Of a stretch of DNA of 64,000 nucleotides, positions 48,525 to 60,780 are shown in pieces. The notes under the pieces were generated by a model. It did no database searches and was not told the origin of the DNA. It saw only the letters and a program-made list of their open reading frames with translations. The stretch comes from Pelecanus crispus. Lineage: Eukaryota > Chordata > Aves > Pelecaniformes > Pelecanidae. The stretch covers positions 4,601,501 through 4,665,500 of the forward strand of contig NC_134660.1 in NCBI RefSeq assembly GCF_030463565.1. Direction: 5' to 3'. Position 1 is the first letter of the stretch, and every line of letters starts with the position of its first letter. Made by a program: the position numbers and the translations under genes.

Positions 48525-48640
48525 CAGGCAGTGTGCCTTAGTTTCCCCATCTATAATGTCAGCGATGCTCAGCTTCTGTAGAAGTACTGCAGTACGCAGT
48601 TTACTGTGCTATAGACCTGGGTCTGATCCTAGCTCTTACT
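48525..48640 (-). repeat. Probable MIR SINE remnant, antisense
   Basis: GCCTTAGTTTCCCCATCTAT is the reverse complement of the MIR GATGGGGAAACTGAGGC core. A diverged tail follows. Confidence 0.45.
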
Positions 48641-51600
48641 CCATTTGCCTCATCAGTCTCTGGACCTTATCAGACTTCCTTCCTGTCTGTACCATTACAA
48701 GGAAACAAAAAGCCAGGATCTTTGGTGGCAGCAATACACACTGCCCTCTTCCCATGGCAAAGAAGGGGCTGCCCATTTCCCTGTGAAAGGCTCCTGAGAA
48801 GTTAGATGTGTACCAGAGGTCTGTCAAACTGCCTTTGGGATGAAGATACTGTGAATGAGCCACCACCTGCCAGCCAGCAGCTCCATTAATGCAGGACTCC
48901 TTGCAACAGAGCACAGGCAGGAAGGGCATAAAATGGTCCCTATGTTTGGGAACTTCCCACAAGAAAACAAGAGCATACGATGGATATTGATCTGTGCACA
49001 GAGAAGATCTGATGCTTCTGGGCTATCACAGGTCTTGTGGGGCACAAGCAGCCACTGTCCTGTGTGTGAATCATCCTAGAAGCCTCTGTGCAGCACAGTT
49101 GTAATCCCTGTTTAAGATTACTGCTGCCTCCTCCTTCCTGCAGTATGGACTGGGCCCACGGTCCACAGAAGATGCTCTGGCTTTGCTGGCAGAAGAATGT
49201 TGTGGTTTCAGCCTTTCTCTCCCATGGCAGTGCAAGAAGGGATGAGGGACTGATGCGGTGTCTGTGTTGCAGCTTCTAACAGAATTAAAAGGAATCAAAG
49301 ATCAGAAGTGTGGAACAGCTCCTCTACAGGGATGGAGTCACCTAAAAATCTTCAGCCTGGAAGAGAGTTCAGTGACAGGAAAGAAATGGCTGAGGTTTGC
49401 AAGATCTTCAGACAGTGACCGGGGAGCAAATACCGCTCATTCTTCACTCTTCAAGAACTAGAAAGGCAGAACTCAAAAGAAATGTAAAATCAGCAGGTGC
49501 AAAAGAAATATATGACAGTGTTTTTGCACACTGCAGGATTCATGTTTGTTTGCAGGAGCCAAAGCCACCGACAGGCTCGGCATGGGGTGAGATGCACTCA
49601 CTGAAATCGCCTCACCAGGACTTTAAGCTGTAAAACAATCCCTAATCTGCTCTTGGTGAGGGAATGTGTACAAGCAGAGCCCGACTGTCTATCTCTGCCC
49701 TATTACTTATGTGCTTTGAGAAACAGCACTGCTTGCAGGCAGCTACCAAGCCACATGCCCTTTGGTCTGACCCAGCACACCTCTTCTCACCTGCTGCATG
49801 CTGCTCGGTCCCATGGCTGGGAAGAAGAGACAAATTCCATGCATGCCTGCCTGCCTTGGCTGATGCAGGGCATGCTCAGTGTTATTTAAGGACAAGATTT
49901 CCATGAATAACACCCCTCATCTGCCAAACCCAAATTAAAATTTGCTGCCAACAGTCATGAGCCCTCCCCCCCGATTCCTCCCTCTCTTCTTTTTTCTTTT
50001 TTGTTTTTTTTGGACAATTTCCTGCATTAAGATAAACCAGTGATAAATCCAGATTGTGCATTAAACACTGGCCCACGCGGTCTGGGAAACAAAGAGCATG
50101 AAGGAACACTGCGATTCAAACTGTTGCTAGCCGATACACAATTGAGCATGTCAGCTTTTAAATGATTTTCTCAGCACAATTCTTTCAGATTTCCTAATGA
50201 GTCTGTAACATGAGATTTTTGTGAAAAAGCACTATAGCCTGCAAGCATGTGAGCCCCAGACCCAGAGATGTCCTGGGGGGCCCTGTCTTGATGCCTTTCC
50301 ATGCGCAGGGAAGAAGTCTGGTTAAGGACTGGGAAAAGCTACGGTGCGAGGCCTGCAGCTCTGTGTGATGCTGTAGGATTCCTGCAGTCCGCTCACCAAT
50401 TTTTCGCCAGCTTTAGGAGGCTCCCAGCCTACTTTCCAGGGTAAAAGGTGCTTGCTTTCTCTAGCCATACCTGGCACTTCCTTCAGAGAGCTGGGATGCC
50501 CAGCCAGAATACTCCTTGCAAAAAAGGTCTGGTGTTTTATCTGGCAGAAATTTCTCTCTTCTCCTGTTCCCTGGAAATCTACAGGAGTCCTGGGTGCTGG
50601 GACACAAAACTCCCTTCTTCTGCCAATGAAGGCGTTCTACAGCCTTGGAAAAGTGAAAGGAATAGCTCAATGGGTGGCTTCCACTGAAGAATTAGGGTGG
50701 GCTTTCATCCAGAAGCCATCCCCACATGCTCACAAAGGCAGACAGTTCTCCCTCTTCCTCATGGAAGCAGTCACAGAGCAGATCAGCGTAGCACGAAACT
50801 TCCCAGCAACCAGGTTCAATGCAGCTCAGGCAACCCCTTCACTGACTGAAGCACTGGTAGTAGCTTTGGGTGTGAATGCAAGTGTCTGCAAACTGAAGGA
50901 GTGATGGAGAGGGCACCAGTGAGGGTATGCAAGTGGGGGAAGAAACCCCACCAAGGCACCTGTGTGCATCACACACACCCCAAGCCCTGGCAGCTCAGCC
51001 TGGAGGGGAGGGCCAGTGCATCTCCATGGCATTCATTTCCCTTCACCTCCACCGGGTCTATTCTAGGAAAGCCTGCCTAGAATTCATCCACCCAAAGCGT
51101 CACACTTCACAGCTCCCTTCCCACGCAGAACTCACCCAGCAGCTTGCTTCCTTGCTCTGCATAAACACTGCTTCCCTGCCTGCCTCCCCACAGCCGGGCT
51201 GCACTGCAGATGGGCCCTGCCCCAAAGGCAGCTGGGGTACCTGCTCCCCCCTCCACCCAAGGGAGGGTGCAGCAGGCCTAATCCATACCACGCTGGTCTC
51301 GGGCAGCTGTGTCCTGCTTCCTACCAAGGGCAGGAAGAAGGGGTAGGGATAAAAGCTACACCAGGGCCTTCGCTCCTTGGTTTCTGTTTCCAGCCAAGGC
51401 AAGCAGAGGCAGATGCTCCCAGGTGATAGCACCAGGAGGTTCAGGGCTTAGGGCCAACCTGGTGATCTGGTCCCAGGCAGATCCCAACCCACCCCTTGGA
51501 ATCACTTCTGTTAGGCCATGGGCAAATGCCTGTTTTGAAGACAGCAGAAGGTTTGTGGCTCCCTACAGAAGAGTCCCAACTTTTTTCTAGCTACTTGATG

Positions 51601-52902
51601 CAAAGAGGGCTGGCAGTGCCCAAACCCCTTTGGATGCTGTGGATTTTGATCCAGTGCTTCCTACAGTAGAAACAACTAATTTTCCTGAAAACTCCCTGTC
51701 AGCAGTACAACACAGCACAAGGGCGAGAGACTCAGTGAACTACCTCTCTCCTGAGACATCTCAGAGGCAACCACAGCCATAAGCTAAGAGCAAGTTCAGA
51801 ATCTCACCTGCTTTCAGGACTCAGGCCAGTGCTCATTAATGAAGGAAATGAGCTGACCCAGAACACAGAACACTACCCTACTCTGAAAGGACTCATTCAA
51901 GTAAGCACAGACTTGGTTACAGTACTTCGACTGTGAAATATGCAGAACAAGTTTTTCAGGAAATAGATCAAGGACTGCTTCTGTGGGAACTCATAACATG
52001 AGATGTGAAAATCCAGAGAAAAGGAGAGAACTGGCCATTTGGGGAATGCACGCATGGAGAGCCCAGCAAGCCCAGATACAGAAGACTGCAGACTCTGATA
52101 TTACCACCACTAGAACAGACTGAGATGGTGAGATTGTGAATACTTCTGTCCTATTTCAATCTCTCGCAGGAGTAGTTGGCAATACATGGGAACTCCAACG
52201 AGCCCCATGTTCAAGCCTCACAAATGGGAACGTCCAACACACTGACTCCTCCCAGGACTTCATTTATGAAAAATTCATAGAGAACCAAATTCAGCATTTC
52301 ACCCACTTGTAGCGATCAGCTCAACATCAGACTGATAGCAGGGCAGACAATGGTTTGTATCCCTATAAATCTCTTATTTTTATGTCATTTAACCCCTGTC
52401 ATTTTAACCCTCTCTGGCCTGAGTATTGTGTTTCACAGTGGCTACAAGCAGCTACTTGTATAACCAAGAATGGCACTTTCCTCGTCTTCCTTCTCCCAAT
52501 TATTCAGACTTCCTGAGCCAGCTGTGGTTTCATTGAGTAATTCTCTGTGGATTTTCCTTCCATGAATTTGCCTAGTTTCTTTTTGACTTCATATAAACTT
52601 CTACCCTAATAAGATACCCTAACAGGACAAAGACTTCCACAGGCCAACTCCCCTCATATGTAAAATTCCCCAAAATGTAAGTCCTCCTGTTGCCCCTCAG
52701 CATTGGCTCCAGAGGAAACCCTGCCACTGTTGCAATTTTTACAGAATACTGCACCATGGTAGATGGTTTGGCCCAGAGTTTTTGGCAGGTGCTCCTCGAG
52801 GCAGCCATAATCATTCATTTAAATCTCATTTATTTTTATTTTAGAAAGCTCCCTAACAACACAAAAGATTTCTTTCCTGCATCTCACTGGAATTGTATGC
52901 AT

Positions 52903-52916
52903 ATTGCCATGGCAAC
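52903..52916 (+). promoter_or_regulatory. Near-perfect RFX/X-box palindrome
   Basis: ATTGCCATGGCAAC matches the RFX palindrome GTTGCCATGGCAAC at 13 of 14 positions. An octamer-like ATGCATAT lies a few bases upstream. The nearest recognised gene is far away. Confidence 0.4.
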
Positions 52917-55755
52917 CATGCCAGAGATTTTTGTGGTCCCAGACCCATTTTATTGGTTATTAGATATCTGTGCAATAAAAATATATATATAGCTTTGTTC
53001 TCCCATCTGTCTGCTCCATCTGCTTATTTCCAAGTGAAATACAACCATTTGGCTCAGCCACAGATTTCTCTCCTTCCTCATGGGATTGGCTGAAGGAAAC
53101 AGAGATGCATCTGCTGGTGGTCATGGAAGTGGTGAAGGGAAGGAGGAATGAAAGACATTGCTGTGGACATGAACCTGACCATGACACACATGGAAAAGCC
53201 TATCAACTGTGACAACAACACCTGCAGGGTTAAACAAATTCTTCCTCACAGTCCAAGCCCCTGGCCAGGATAGCTGGCCTGCCCATTACCTCCCAGGTGT
53301 GAAGGGGAAGAGAAGCTGGAGAGGACTCTGGCCAACACAAACCTTATTTGCTCCTGGTGGAACTGCTGTGGCCCGGCTGCAGCTCAACCCCAGCCGGTTG
53401 GTTTCCTGTCGCTGGGGAAGTAGAGTCAAATGTTATGTCACTGGTCAGCAAAGAGGAAAATCATCACGGCTCAGCTGCATCCATTAAGAGTCCTTTCTAC
53501 CTTCCCAAAAGAGAAGAAGAAAAGTATCACCTCATCCCAGTACACACTGTTCCATGGAATGGGAAAAGATCTCCGTGCCAAACTGACCGCGTTCCTCCCT
53601 ACAGTCACCTGCCTCAGATCAGAACCCGCACCAAAAGCTGTTTGACATGCCCCCAGCTGAGGGACTAATTCCTTCTGGCAATGTCTGCCTTGCCTGCCCA
53701 CCCCCACAGCCTCCGCTGGGAGAGAGGATGTGTTTCCAGCCTCCCAGCTCCCTTACATTATTTAAGCTCTCAGTTGTTAATTATAGCACTGCATTTCAAC
53801 ATGATGCTTCCCAGGGGGCCAAACCACTCTAACAGACTAAAAGCAGTTCCAAACTGAATACTTTGGGAGCCTCTGCTGGAACTGAGCCTCCGCCTCCGTC
53901 AGCCAGGGTGAGACATTTCCTACTGCGCTGACTGCTCTTGGGAGACTGGAACTGCACCTTCCGCTGCAAGACCCATATCTGCACTTTCTTACCCTACAGA
54001 ACGAACATTCCCACTCACCAGACAGGAGCCAGTCACGGCTCTCTGGGAAGGGATGTCAAATTAGCCTTCAGCTTTCTCAATGTAAACGTCTCCTCGCCTG
54101 CCTCCCTGTCAACTCTGAATCTCTTGGTGCAGATGGAAGGGGCAGTGAGGATGTGTAGCCTTGTCTAGCTGGGAGTGCCTCAGAGTTCAAAGCAGAGTAA
54201 CCCTCACCATGGGGTCTCCCACTGCTCCATCCTGCTTCCACCTGACCTGCAGAGCAAAGCCAGGATGACTTGTCCCATCAGTCGAGCTCCCTGTTTTTCA
54301 TAGGCTGGAAAAACTCTGCTGCCCTTCTGTTAAAGCAAATCAAGTCTCTCAATTGCACAACCATGGCCACCAAGCTTGGACCCACACACCCCTTGCAGTG
54401 AGGAAGGCATTGCTAAGCAGTCAAGTGAGAATAAGCAAACGAGAAATGGATGTGATGTTGATGCTTTATGCTTGTAGCAACATCCCCCAGCCAGGCTGCC
54501 CCTTTGCCCTTTTTTTGTGAGGCAGAAGAAACATCTGCTTCAAACACAGAAACAAGTGCAGCGATCAAACAGTCAACTTGCTCAGGGCAAGAGCATGAAA
54601 AAAAAAAAGGTGGGGTTAAGACAGTAGCATGGGGAAAGGCTTGAGCATCCTAGCCTGCCAGCTCCTGACACAAGAGCTTCCATTTCCCTCGACTGTTAAG
54701 GGAGATGTTGCTTTGCAGGGATTTATTTCCAGAAGAATCAGATATAATGGTTCAAATATGCCAGAGGAAACTCAAAAGCTGGTTGAAGGATGCTTCAGAA
54801 AGCACCTGCTACTGGCACCACCTTCCAGTTGCGGTCACGTGAGTCCGTGTCCTGCTAGCTGAGCACCATGGAAAGCAGCATAGCCCAGCCATTGAAGCCA
54901 AGGGAGGTCCAGCTCTGTGCCCTCTGCCACTCTCGGCTGGTTGGAAGTGTTTTTCTCAAACCTACAGAGCAATCACTGTAAGAGAGTTCACAGCATGCTT
55001 AGCAGGATGCAACTCTTCCTAAAAGCAAGAAAAAGCAGAAAAGAGGCAATAAATGAAAAAGAAGAAAAACAGAAAGGTGAAAATTGTATTGCATTGAGCC
55101 GTAACTGTAGTTGAGAACAGCCTTTAGACCAGGAGGTTCAGCACTGCTGTTCAGCTCCTATGTGCTTTGCCAAATTTGCATAAACAACCCACAGTAATTA
55201 TAATTTCATCTTGACTAGGTATTATTTTAATTGTGACTGCTTTTCCTGCTCGGCACTAATTGGAGAAATCACAAAAGAACAGCAAAGCAGGAAGACTGTT
55301 GATGACTGTGGCCTTTCCTTCCTCCAGCCAGCTGACATGCCCCATCAGACCCCCTTTCTGGTTGACCCCCCTGAAGCTTTGTCCAATGCAAAACAAACCA
55401 CACAATGCCAAAATAACTACAGCCCCTACGTGGCCGTGCAAAGAAACCAAGCACCTTCCTGCCTGGGATGACGATAGCTCTCAGCAAAGCTGCCTCAGAA
55501 CATGCTCCCAACCACGGACCCACTTTGGCACTTGCTGGCGGGGTCAGCAAGTTGAGCTCCAGGCCGTTTCCCCTTCAAATCGGCTGCTCAGCCAAAACGC
55601 TGTGGTTTGAGAGGCTAACCCCGCAGCAGCCCCTCAGAGAAACCCCCTTCAGGTAACGACCGCCCCCACCTAAACCCCCTCAGAGCAACCCCTTCCCCAC
55701 CCCAAACCATCCCTCGCCGCCGCCTGCAGCACAGGCCTAATGCACGGAGGGGGAG

Positions 55756-55825
55756 CCTTATATACCCTTGGTGAGGCATGGCTGAAGGGGATGGGCCAGG
55801 AGCCCCGGCAGCGGCGCTGGATTGG
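55756..55825 (-). promoter_or_regulatory. Putative minus-strand CCAAT/TATA promoter
   Basis: On the minus strand CCAAT (55821-55825, in CTGACCAATCC) precedes GGGTATATAAGG (55756-55767) by about 55 bp, in GC-rich, CpG-containing sequence. This spacing is typical of a core promoter with a start near 55725-55735. Downstream on the minus strand there is only a short open frame (from 55710) that resembles no known protein. Confidence 0.4.
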
Positions 55826-56349
55826 TCAGGGCACAGCCCTGCCCTCACACCTCCCTGAGGGGAGGCTCTGGGGCTGCAGTGAGGGGCTCAAGGGGGAGCA
55901 GAGGGGCTGAGGGGGACCTTTGGCAGCTCTTCTGCCCCTCGGAGGCTGCAGGTCTAGGAGAGCCTCTGCTGCAGCATGAGAAGAGGGGGATCGTTTCCCT
56001 GAGGGGGGTGGATGTGCTGGAGGAAAGTTGGAAACACCAGGACTGCGGTGAAAAGGCTTGAAAGGGACTTATGAGGGGGAGGGTGGGTGCCTGAGGCACT
56101 CAGGAGGTGAAGCGTATTCTGCAAAATGAGTTTCTGCAGCTGCGAGTGGGTGTTTGTGGCTCCCATGGGGAGGGTTGGAGTCTGCAGGACATACAAGCAG
56201 CCACCAGGCTCTGGGGATGAGCACCGTGGCCACTGGGCTCCGGAGATCAGCATCACGGCCTTGGGTAGGGTCCACACCTCCTCTGTGGCTCAGAGCGGTG
56301 GCCCCGCTGGAGGACGTAGCGCTGCTGTGCCAGGGCCCTTCCCGAGCGC

Positions 56350-56395
56350 TGGGCTGGGCTGGGCTGGGCCCTGGCCTGGGCCCTGGGTCCCTTCT
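56350..56395 (+). repeat. (GGGCT)n short tandem run
   Basis: GGGCTGGGCTGGGCTGGGCC followed by related GGCCTG units. Confidence 0.6.
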
Positions 56396-56409
56396 CCCTC
56401 AGCTCATGC

Positions 56410-56735
56410 AATGGAATCATAGAATAGAATCGTAGAAGCGTTTAGGTTAGAAAAGACCTTTAAGATCATCCAGTCCAACCATTAACCCACGCTACCAAGT
56501 CTACTCTAAGCCAATCAAGGGTAGACTAGACTAAACCATGTCCCGAAGTGCCACATCTACCCTTTTTTCAAACACTTCCAGGGACGGGGACTCCACCACC
56601 TCGCTGGGCAGCCTGTTCCAATGCTTGACCACCCTTTCCGTAAAGAAATGGAAGAGGGTCTGGCGGTAATATGTAGCTGTTTGGTTTCTAGTGAAGGCAA
56701 CTGTACCTCTTTCAATCACTTAATTCTCATTGCTT
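56410..56735 (-). mobile_element. CR1 LINE fragment: end of reverse-transcriptase ORF and 3' UTR
   Basis: The minus-strand open frame at 56531-56719 reads RVVKHWNRLPSEVVESPSLE and VFEKRVDVALRDMV, the C-terminus of the CR1 ORF2 protein. It ends in a stop, followed by the CR1 3' UTR with TTGGACTG-type sequence and the short ATTCTATG-like terminal repeat at 56411-56440. The element is 5' truncated, the usual outcome of LINE insertion, and not functional. Confidence 0.85.
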
Positions 56736-57582
56736 GATAGTCTAATATCCAGCCTAAAAGCTTTTGGGCTGTGAATTATGCTGGCTTGCTTGCTTGCCTT
56801 TCAGTGGATGTGGACAGCCATTTCTTGACACCATTTCAGGGACTGGTAGCCTGCCTCTGCCCCCTCAGCCTTCTCTGACCTGAACTGAATACACTTGACC
56901 TCTCAGTTCTGTAGAGGGAGAGGTTCAGGCCTTCCAGATGTCATCTGCCCTCTATAATTTGTCATCTTTTAAGGCATGATGCTCAAAAGTGGACAGTCTC
57001 CAGCTGAGAAATCATCAGCGGTGAGCAAAGTGCACTAATTATCTCCTGCATCTTGCATATGATAGTAAGTATGTATCTTCAGAGGAGAAAAAGCAGACCA
57101 AGTGGATAGTGGTCTTTTTGGGCTTGAGAGAAAAGATATGTAGAATTACAAAGGAACACTTTTAATTAATTGCTGCCTACTGACAGCAGCTGGCAAGATG
57201 GCCCTTTGCCCATCAGCATTCAGGCAATTAGTTAGCTCTCTACTCCACCTCAGATGGTGGAGCAGCTCTGTATTTATTCATATTTTGGATAAGATCAAAG
57301 TGAATAAATTCTGTGATTTATTGTCTGCAGAGACAATAAATCTGTCTGTACATCTCATTTCTACAAACAGTGCAGTCTCCAGATCAGGGTTCAAAGCACT
57401 GTAAGGGAGACATTCTCCTCTGCAGACTGTTCACAACTTGGTTTCTCACTTACTTGGTACCTTTCAGCAGGAGCTGTCTGCTTGATTGTCTTGTGAGCCA
57501 GCTTGCTCACAGTGGCAGGTACTACCACAACAGTTTATCCATGGCATTGCCAACGAGGCAGCCCTTTTTCCTGCAAAAAAAA
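56736..57582. other. AT-rich flank between CR1 and satellite
   Basis: No gene seen. The composition changes abruptly to GC-rich satellite at about 57583. Confidence 0.5.
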
Positions 57583-60034
57583 GCACACGGCTTGCGAAAG
57601 TCCGGGGATTTCTCCCACGCCAAAGGGGCCAGCCCTGAAAGCTGTGGCCAGCCCTCGGCGCCCACTGCCGCCGCTTCCACGGCAGCACAGAGCCTGGGGC
57701 TGCGGTCTCCCCTGTGCTGCCTATGCCGCGACGTATGAGGCCCGCTCGGGGGCGTTTTTTGCCCGAAGCCGGCACGGGGCTTGCGAACGTCCGGGGATTT
57801 CTCCCACGCCAAAGGGGCCATCCCCGAAAGCTGTGGCCAGCCCTCGGCGCCCACTGCCGCCGCTTCCACGGCAGCACAGAGCCTGGGGCTGCGGTCTCAC
57901 CTGTGCTGCCTATGCCGCGACGTATGAGGCCCGCTCGGCGGCGTTTTTTGCCCGAAGCCGGCACGGGGCTTGCGAACGTCCGGGGATTTCTCCCACGCCA
58001 AAGGGGCCAGCCCCGAAAGCTGTGGCCATCCCTCGGCGCCCACTGCTGCCGCATCCACGGCAGCACAAAGCCTGGGGCTGCGGTCTCACCTGTGCTGCCT
58101 ATGCTGCGACGTATGAGGCCCGCTCGGGGGCGTTTTTTGCCCGAAGCCGGCACGGGGCTTGCGAACGTCCGGGGATTTCTCCCCCGCCAAAGGGGCCATC
58201 CCCGAAAGCTGTGGCCAGCCCTCGGCGCCCACTGCCACCTCTTCCACGGCAGCACAGAGCCTGGGGCTGTGGTCTCCCCTGTGCTGCCTATGCCGCGACG
58301 TATGAGGCCTGCTCGGGGGCGTTTTTTGCCCGAAGCCGGCACGGGGCTTACGAACGTCCGGGGATTTCTCCCACGCCAAAGGGGCCATCCCCGAAAGCTG
58401 TGGCCAGCCCTCGGCGCCCACTGCCGCCGCTTCCACGGCAGCACAGAGCCTGGGGCTGCGGTCTCACCTGTGCTGCCTATGCCGCGACGTATGAGGCCCG
58501 CTCGGGGGCGTTTTTTGCCCGAAGCCGGCACGGGGCTTGCGAACGTCCGCGGATTTCTCCCACGCCAAAGGGGCCAGCCCCGAAAGCTGTGGCCAGCCCT
58601 CGGCGCCCACTGCCGCTGCTTCCACGGCAGCACAGAGCCTGGGGCTGCGGTCTCCCCTGTGCTGCCTATGCCGCGACGTATGAGGCCCGCTCGGCGGCGT
58701 TTTTTGCCCGAAGCCGGCACGGGGCTTGCAAACGTCCGGGGATTTCTCCCCCGCCAAAGGGGCCAGCCCCGAAAGCTGTGGCCAGCGCTCGGCGCCCACT
58801 GCCGCCGCTTCCACGGCAGCACAGAGCCTGGGGCTGCGGTCTCACCTGTGCTGCCTATGCCGCGACGTATGAGGCCCGCTCGGCGGCGTTTTTTTGCCCG
58901 AAGCCGGCACGGGGCTTGCGAACGTCCGGGGATTTCTCCCACGCCAAAGGGGCCAGCCCCGAAAGCTGTGGCCAGCCCTCGGCGCCCACTGCCGCCGCTT
59001 CCACGGCAGCACAGAGCCTGGGGCTGCGGTCTCACCTGTGCTGCCTATGCCGCGACGTATGAGGCCCGCTCGGGGGCGTTTTTTGCCCGAAGCCGGCACG
59101 GGGCTTGCGAATGTCCGGGGATTTCTCCCACGCCAAAGGGGCCAGCCCCGAAAGCTGTGGCCAGCCCTCGGCGCCCACTGCCGCCGCTTCCACGGCAGCA
59201 CAGAGCCTGGGGCTGCGGTCTCACCTGTGCTGCCTATGCCGCGACGTATGAGGCCCGCTCGGCGGCGTTTTTTGCCCGAAGCCGGCACGGGGCTTGCGAA
59301 CGTCCGGGGATTTCTCCCACGGCAAAGGGGCCATCCCCGAAAGCTGTGGCCAGCCCTCGGCGCCCACTGCCGCCGCTTCCACGGCAGCACAGAGCCTGGG
59401 GCTGCGGTCTCACCTGTGCTGCCTATGCCGCGACGGATGAGGCCCGCTCGGGGGCGTTTTTTGCCCGAAGCCGGCACGGGGCTTGCGAACGTCCGGGGAT
59501 TTCTCCCACGCCAAAGGGGCCAGCCCCGAAAGCTGTGGCCAGCCCTCGGCGCCCACTGCCTCCGCTTCAACGGCACCACAGAGCCTGGGGCTGCGGGCTC
59601 ACCTGTGCTGCCTATGCCGCGATGTATGAGGCCCGCTCGGCGGCGTTTTTTGCCCGAAGCCGGCACGGGGCTTACGAACGTCCGGGGATTTCTCCCACGC
59701 CAAAGGGGCCAGCCCCGAAAGCTGTGGCCAGCCCTCGGCGCCCACTGCCGCCGCTTCCACGGCAACACAGAGCCTGGGACTGCGGTCTCACCTGTGCTGC
59801 CTATGCCGCGACGTATGAGGCCCGCTCGGCGGCGTTTTTTGCCCGAAGCCGGCACGGGGCTTGCGAACGTCCGGGGATTTCTCCCACGCAAAAGGGGCCA
59901 GCCCCGAAAGCTGTGGCCAGCCCTCGGCGCCCAGTGCCGCCGCTTCCACAGCAGCACAGAGCCTGGGGCTGCGGTCTCACCTGTGCTGCCTATGCCGCGA
60001 CGTATGAGGCCCGCTCGGCGGCGTATTTTGCCCG

Positions 60035-60780
60035 AAGCCGGCACGGGGCTTGCGAACGTCCGGGGATTTATCCCACGGCAAAGGGGCCAGCCCCGAAAGC
60101 TGTGGCCAGCCCTCGGCGCCCAGTGCCGCCGCTTCCACAGCAGCACAGAGCCTGGGGCTGCGGTCTCACCTGTGCTGCCTATGCCGCGACGTATGAGGCC
60201 CGCTCGGGGGCGTTTTTTGCCCGAAGCCGGCACGGGGCTTGCGAACGTCCGGGGATGTCTCCCTCGGCAAAGGGGCCAGCCCCGAAAGCTGTGGCCAGCC
60301 CTCGGCGCCCACTGCCGCCGCTTCCATGGCAGCACAGAGCCTGGGGCTGCGGTCTCACCTGTGCTGCCTATGCCGCGACGTATGAGGCCCGCTCGGGGGC
60401 GTTTTTTGCCCGAAGCCGGCACGGGGCTTGCGAACGTCCGGGGATTTCTCCCACGCCAAAGGGGCCAGCCCCGAAAGCTGTGGCCAGCCCTCGGCGCCCA
60501 CTGCCGCCGCTTCCACGGCAGCACAGAGCCTGGGGCTGCGGGCTCACCTGTGCGGCCTATGCCGCGACGTATGAGGCCCGCTCGGCGGCGTTTTTTGCCC
60601 GAAGCCGGCACGGGGCTTGCGAACGTCCGGGGATTTCTCCCACGCCAAATGGGCCATCCCCGAAAGCTGTGGCCAGCCCTCGGCGCCCACTGCCGCCGCT
60701 TCCACGGCAGCACAGAGCCTGGGGCTGCGGGCTCACCTGTGCTGCCTATGCCGCGACGTATGAGGCCCGCTCGGCGGCGT
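60035..60780. repeat. Satellite sub-block, first copy of a four-monomer duplication
   Basis: It contains a rare set of monomer variants in order: GGGATTTATCCCACGG (60062 on), GGGATGTCTCCCTCGG (60252 on), a CTGTGCGGCC variant, and CCAAATGGGCC (60645 on). The same variants in the same order recur 2,645 bp downstream. Confidence 0.8.

Larger units (their letters stand above)
33812..56409. other. Gene-poor region with no recognised coding gene
   Basis: About 22.6 kb in which no open frame resembles a known protein family. I specifically looked for pieces of GOSR2 and MYL4 (neighbours in human) among the longer open frames and saw none. Short exons of a spliced gene or a lncRNA could still be present. 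Confidence 0.5.
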
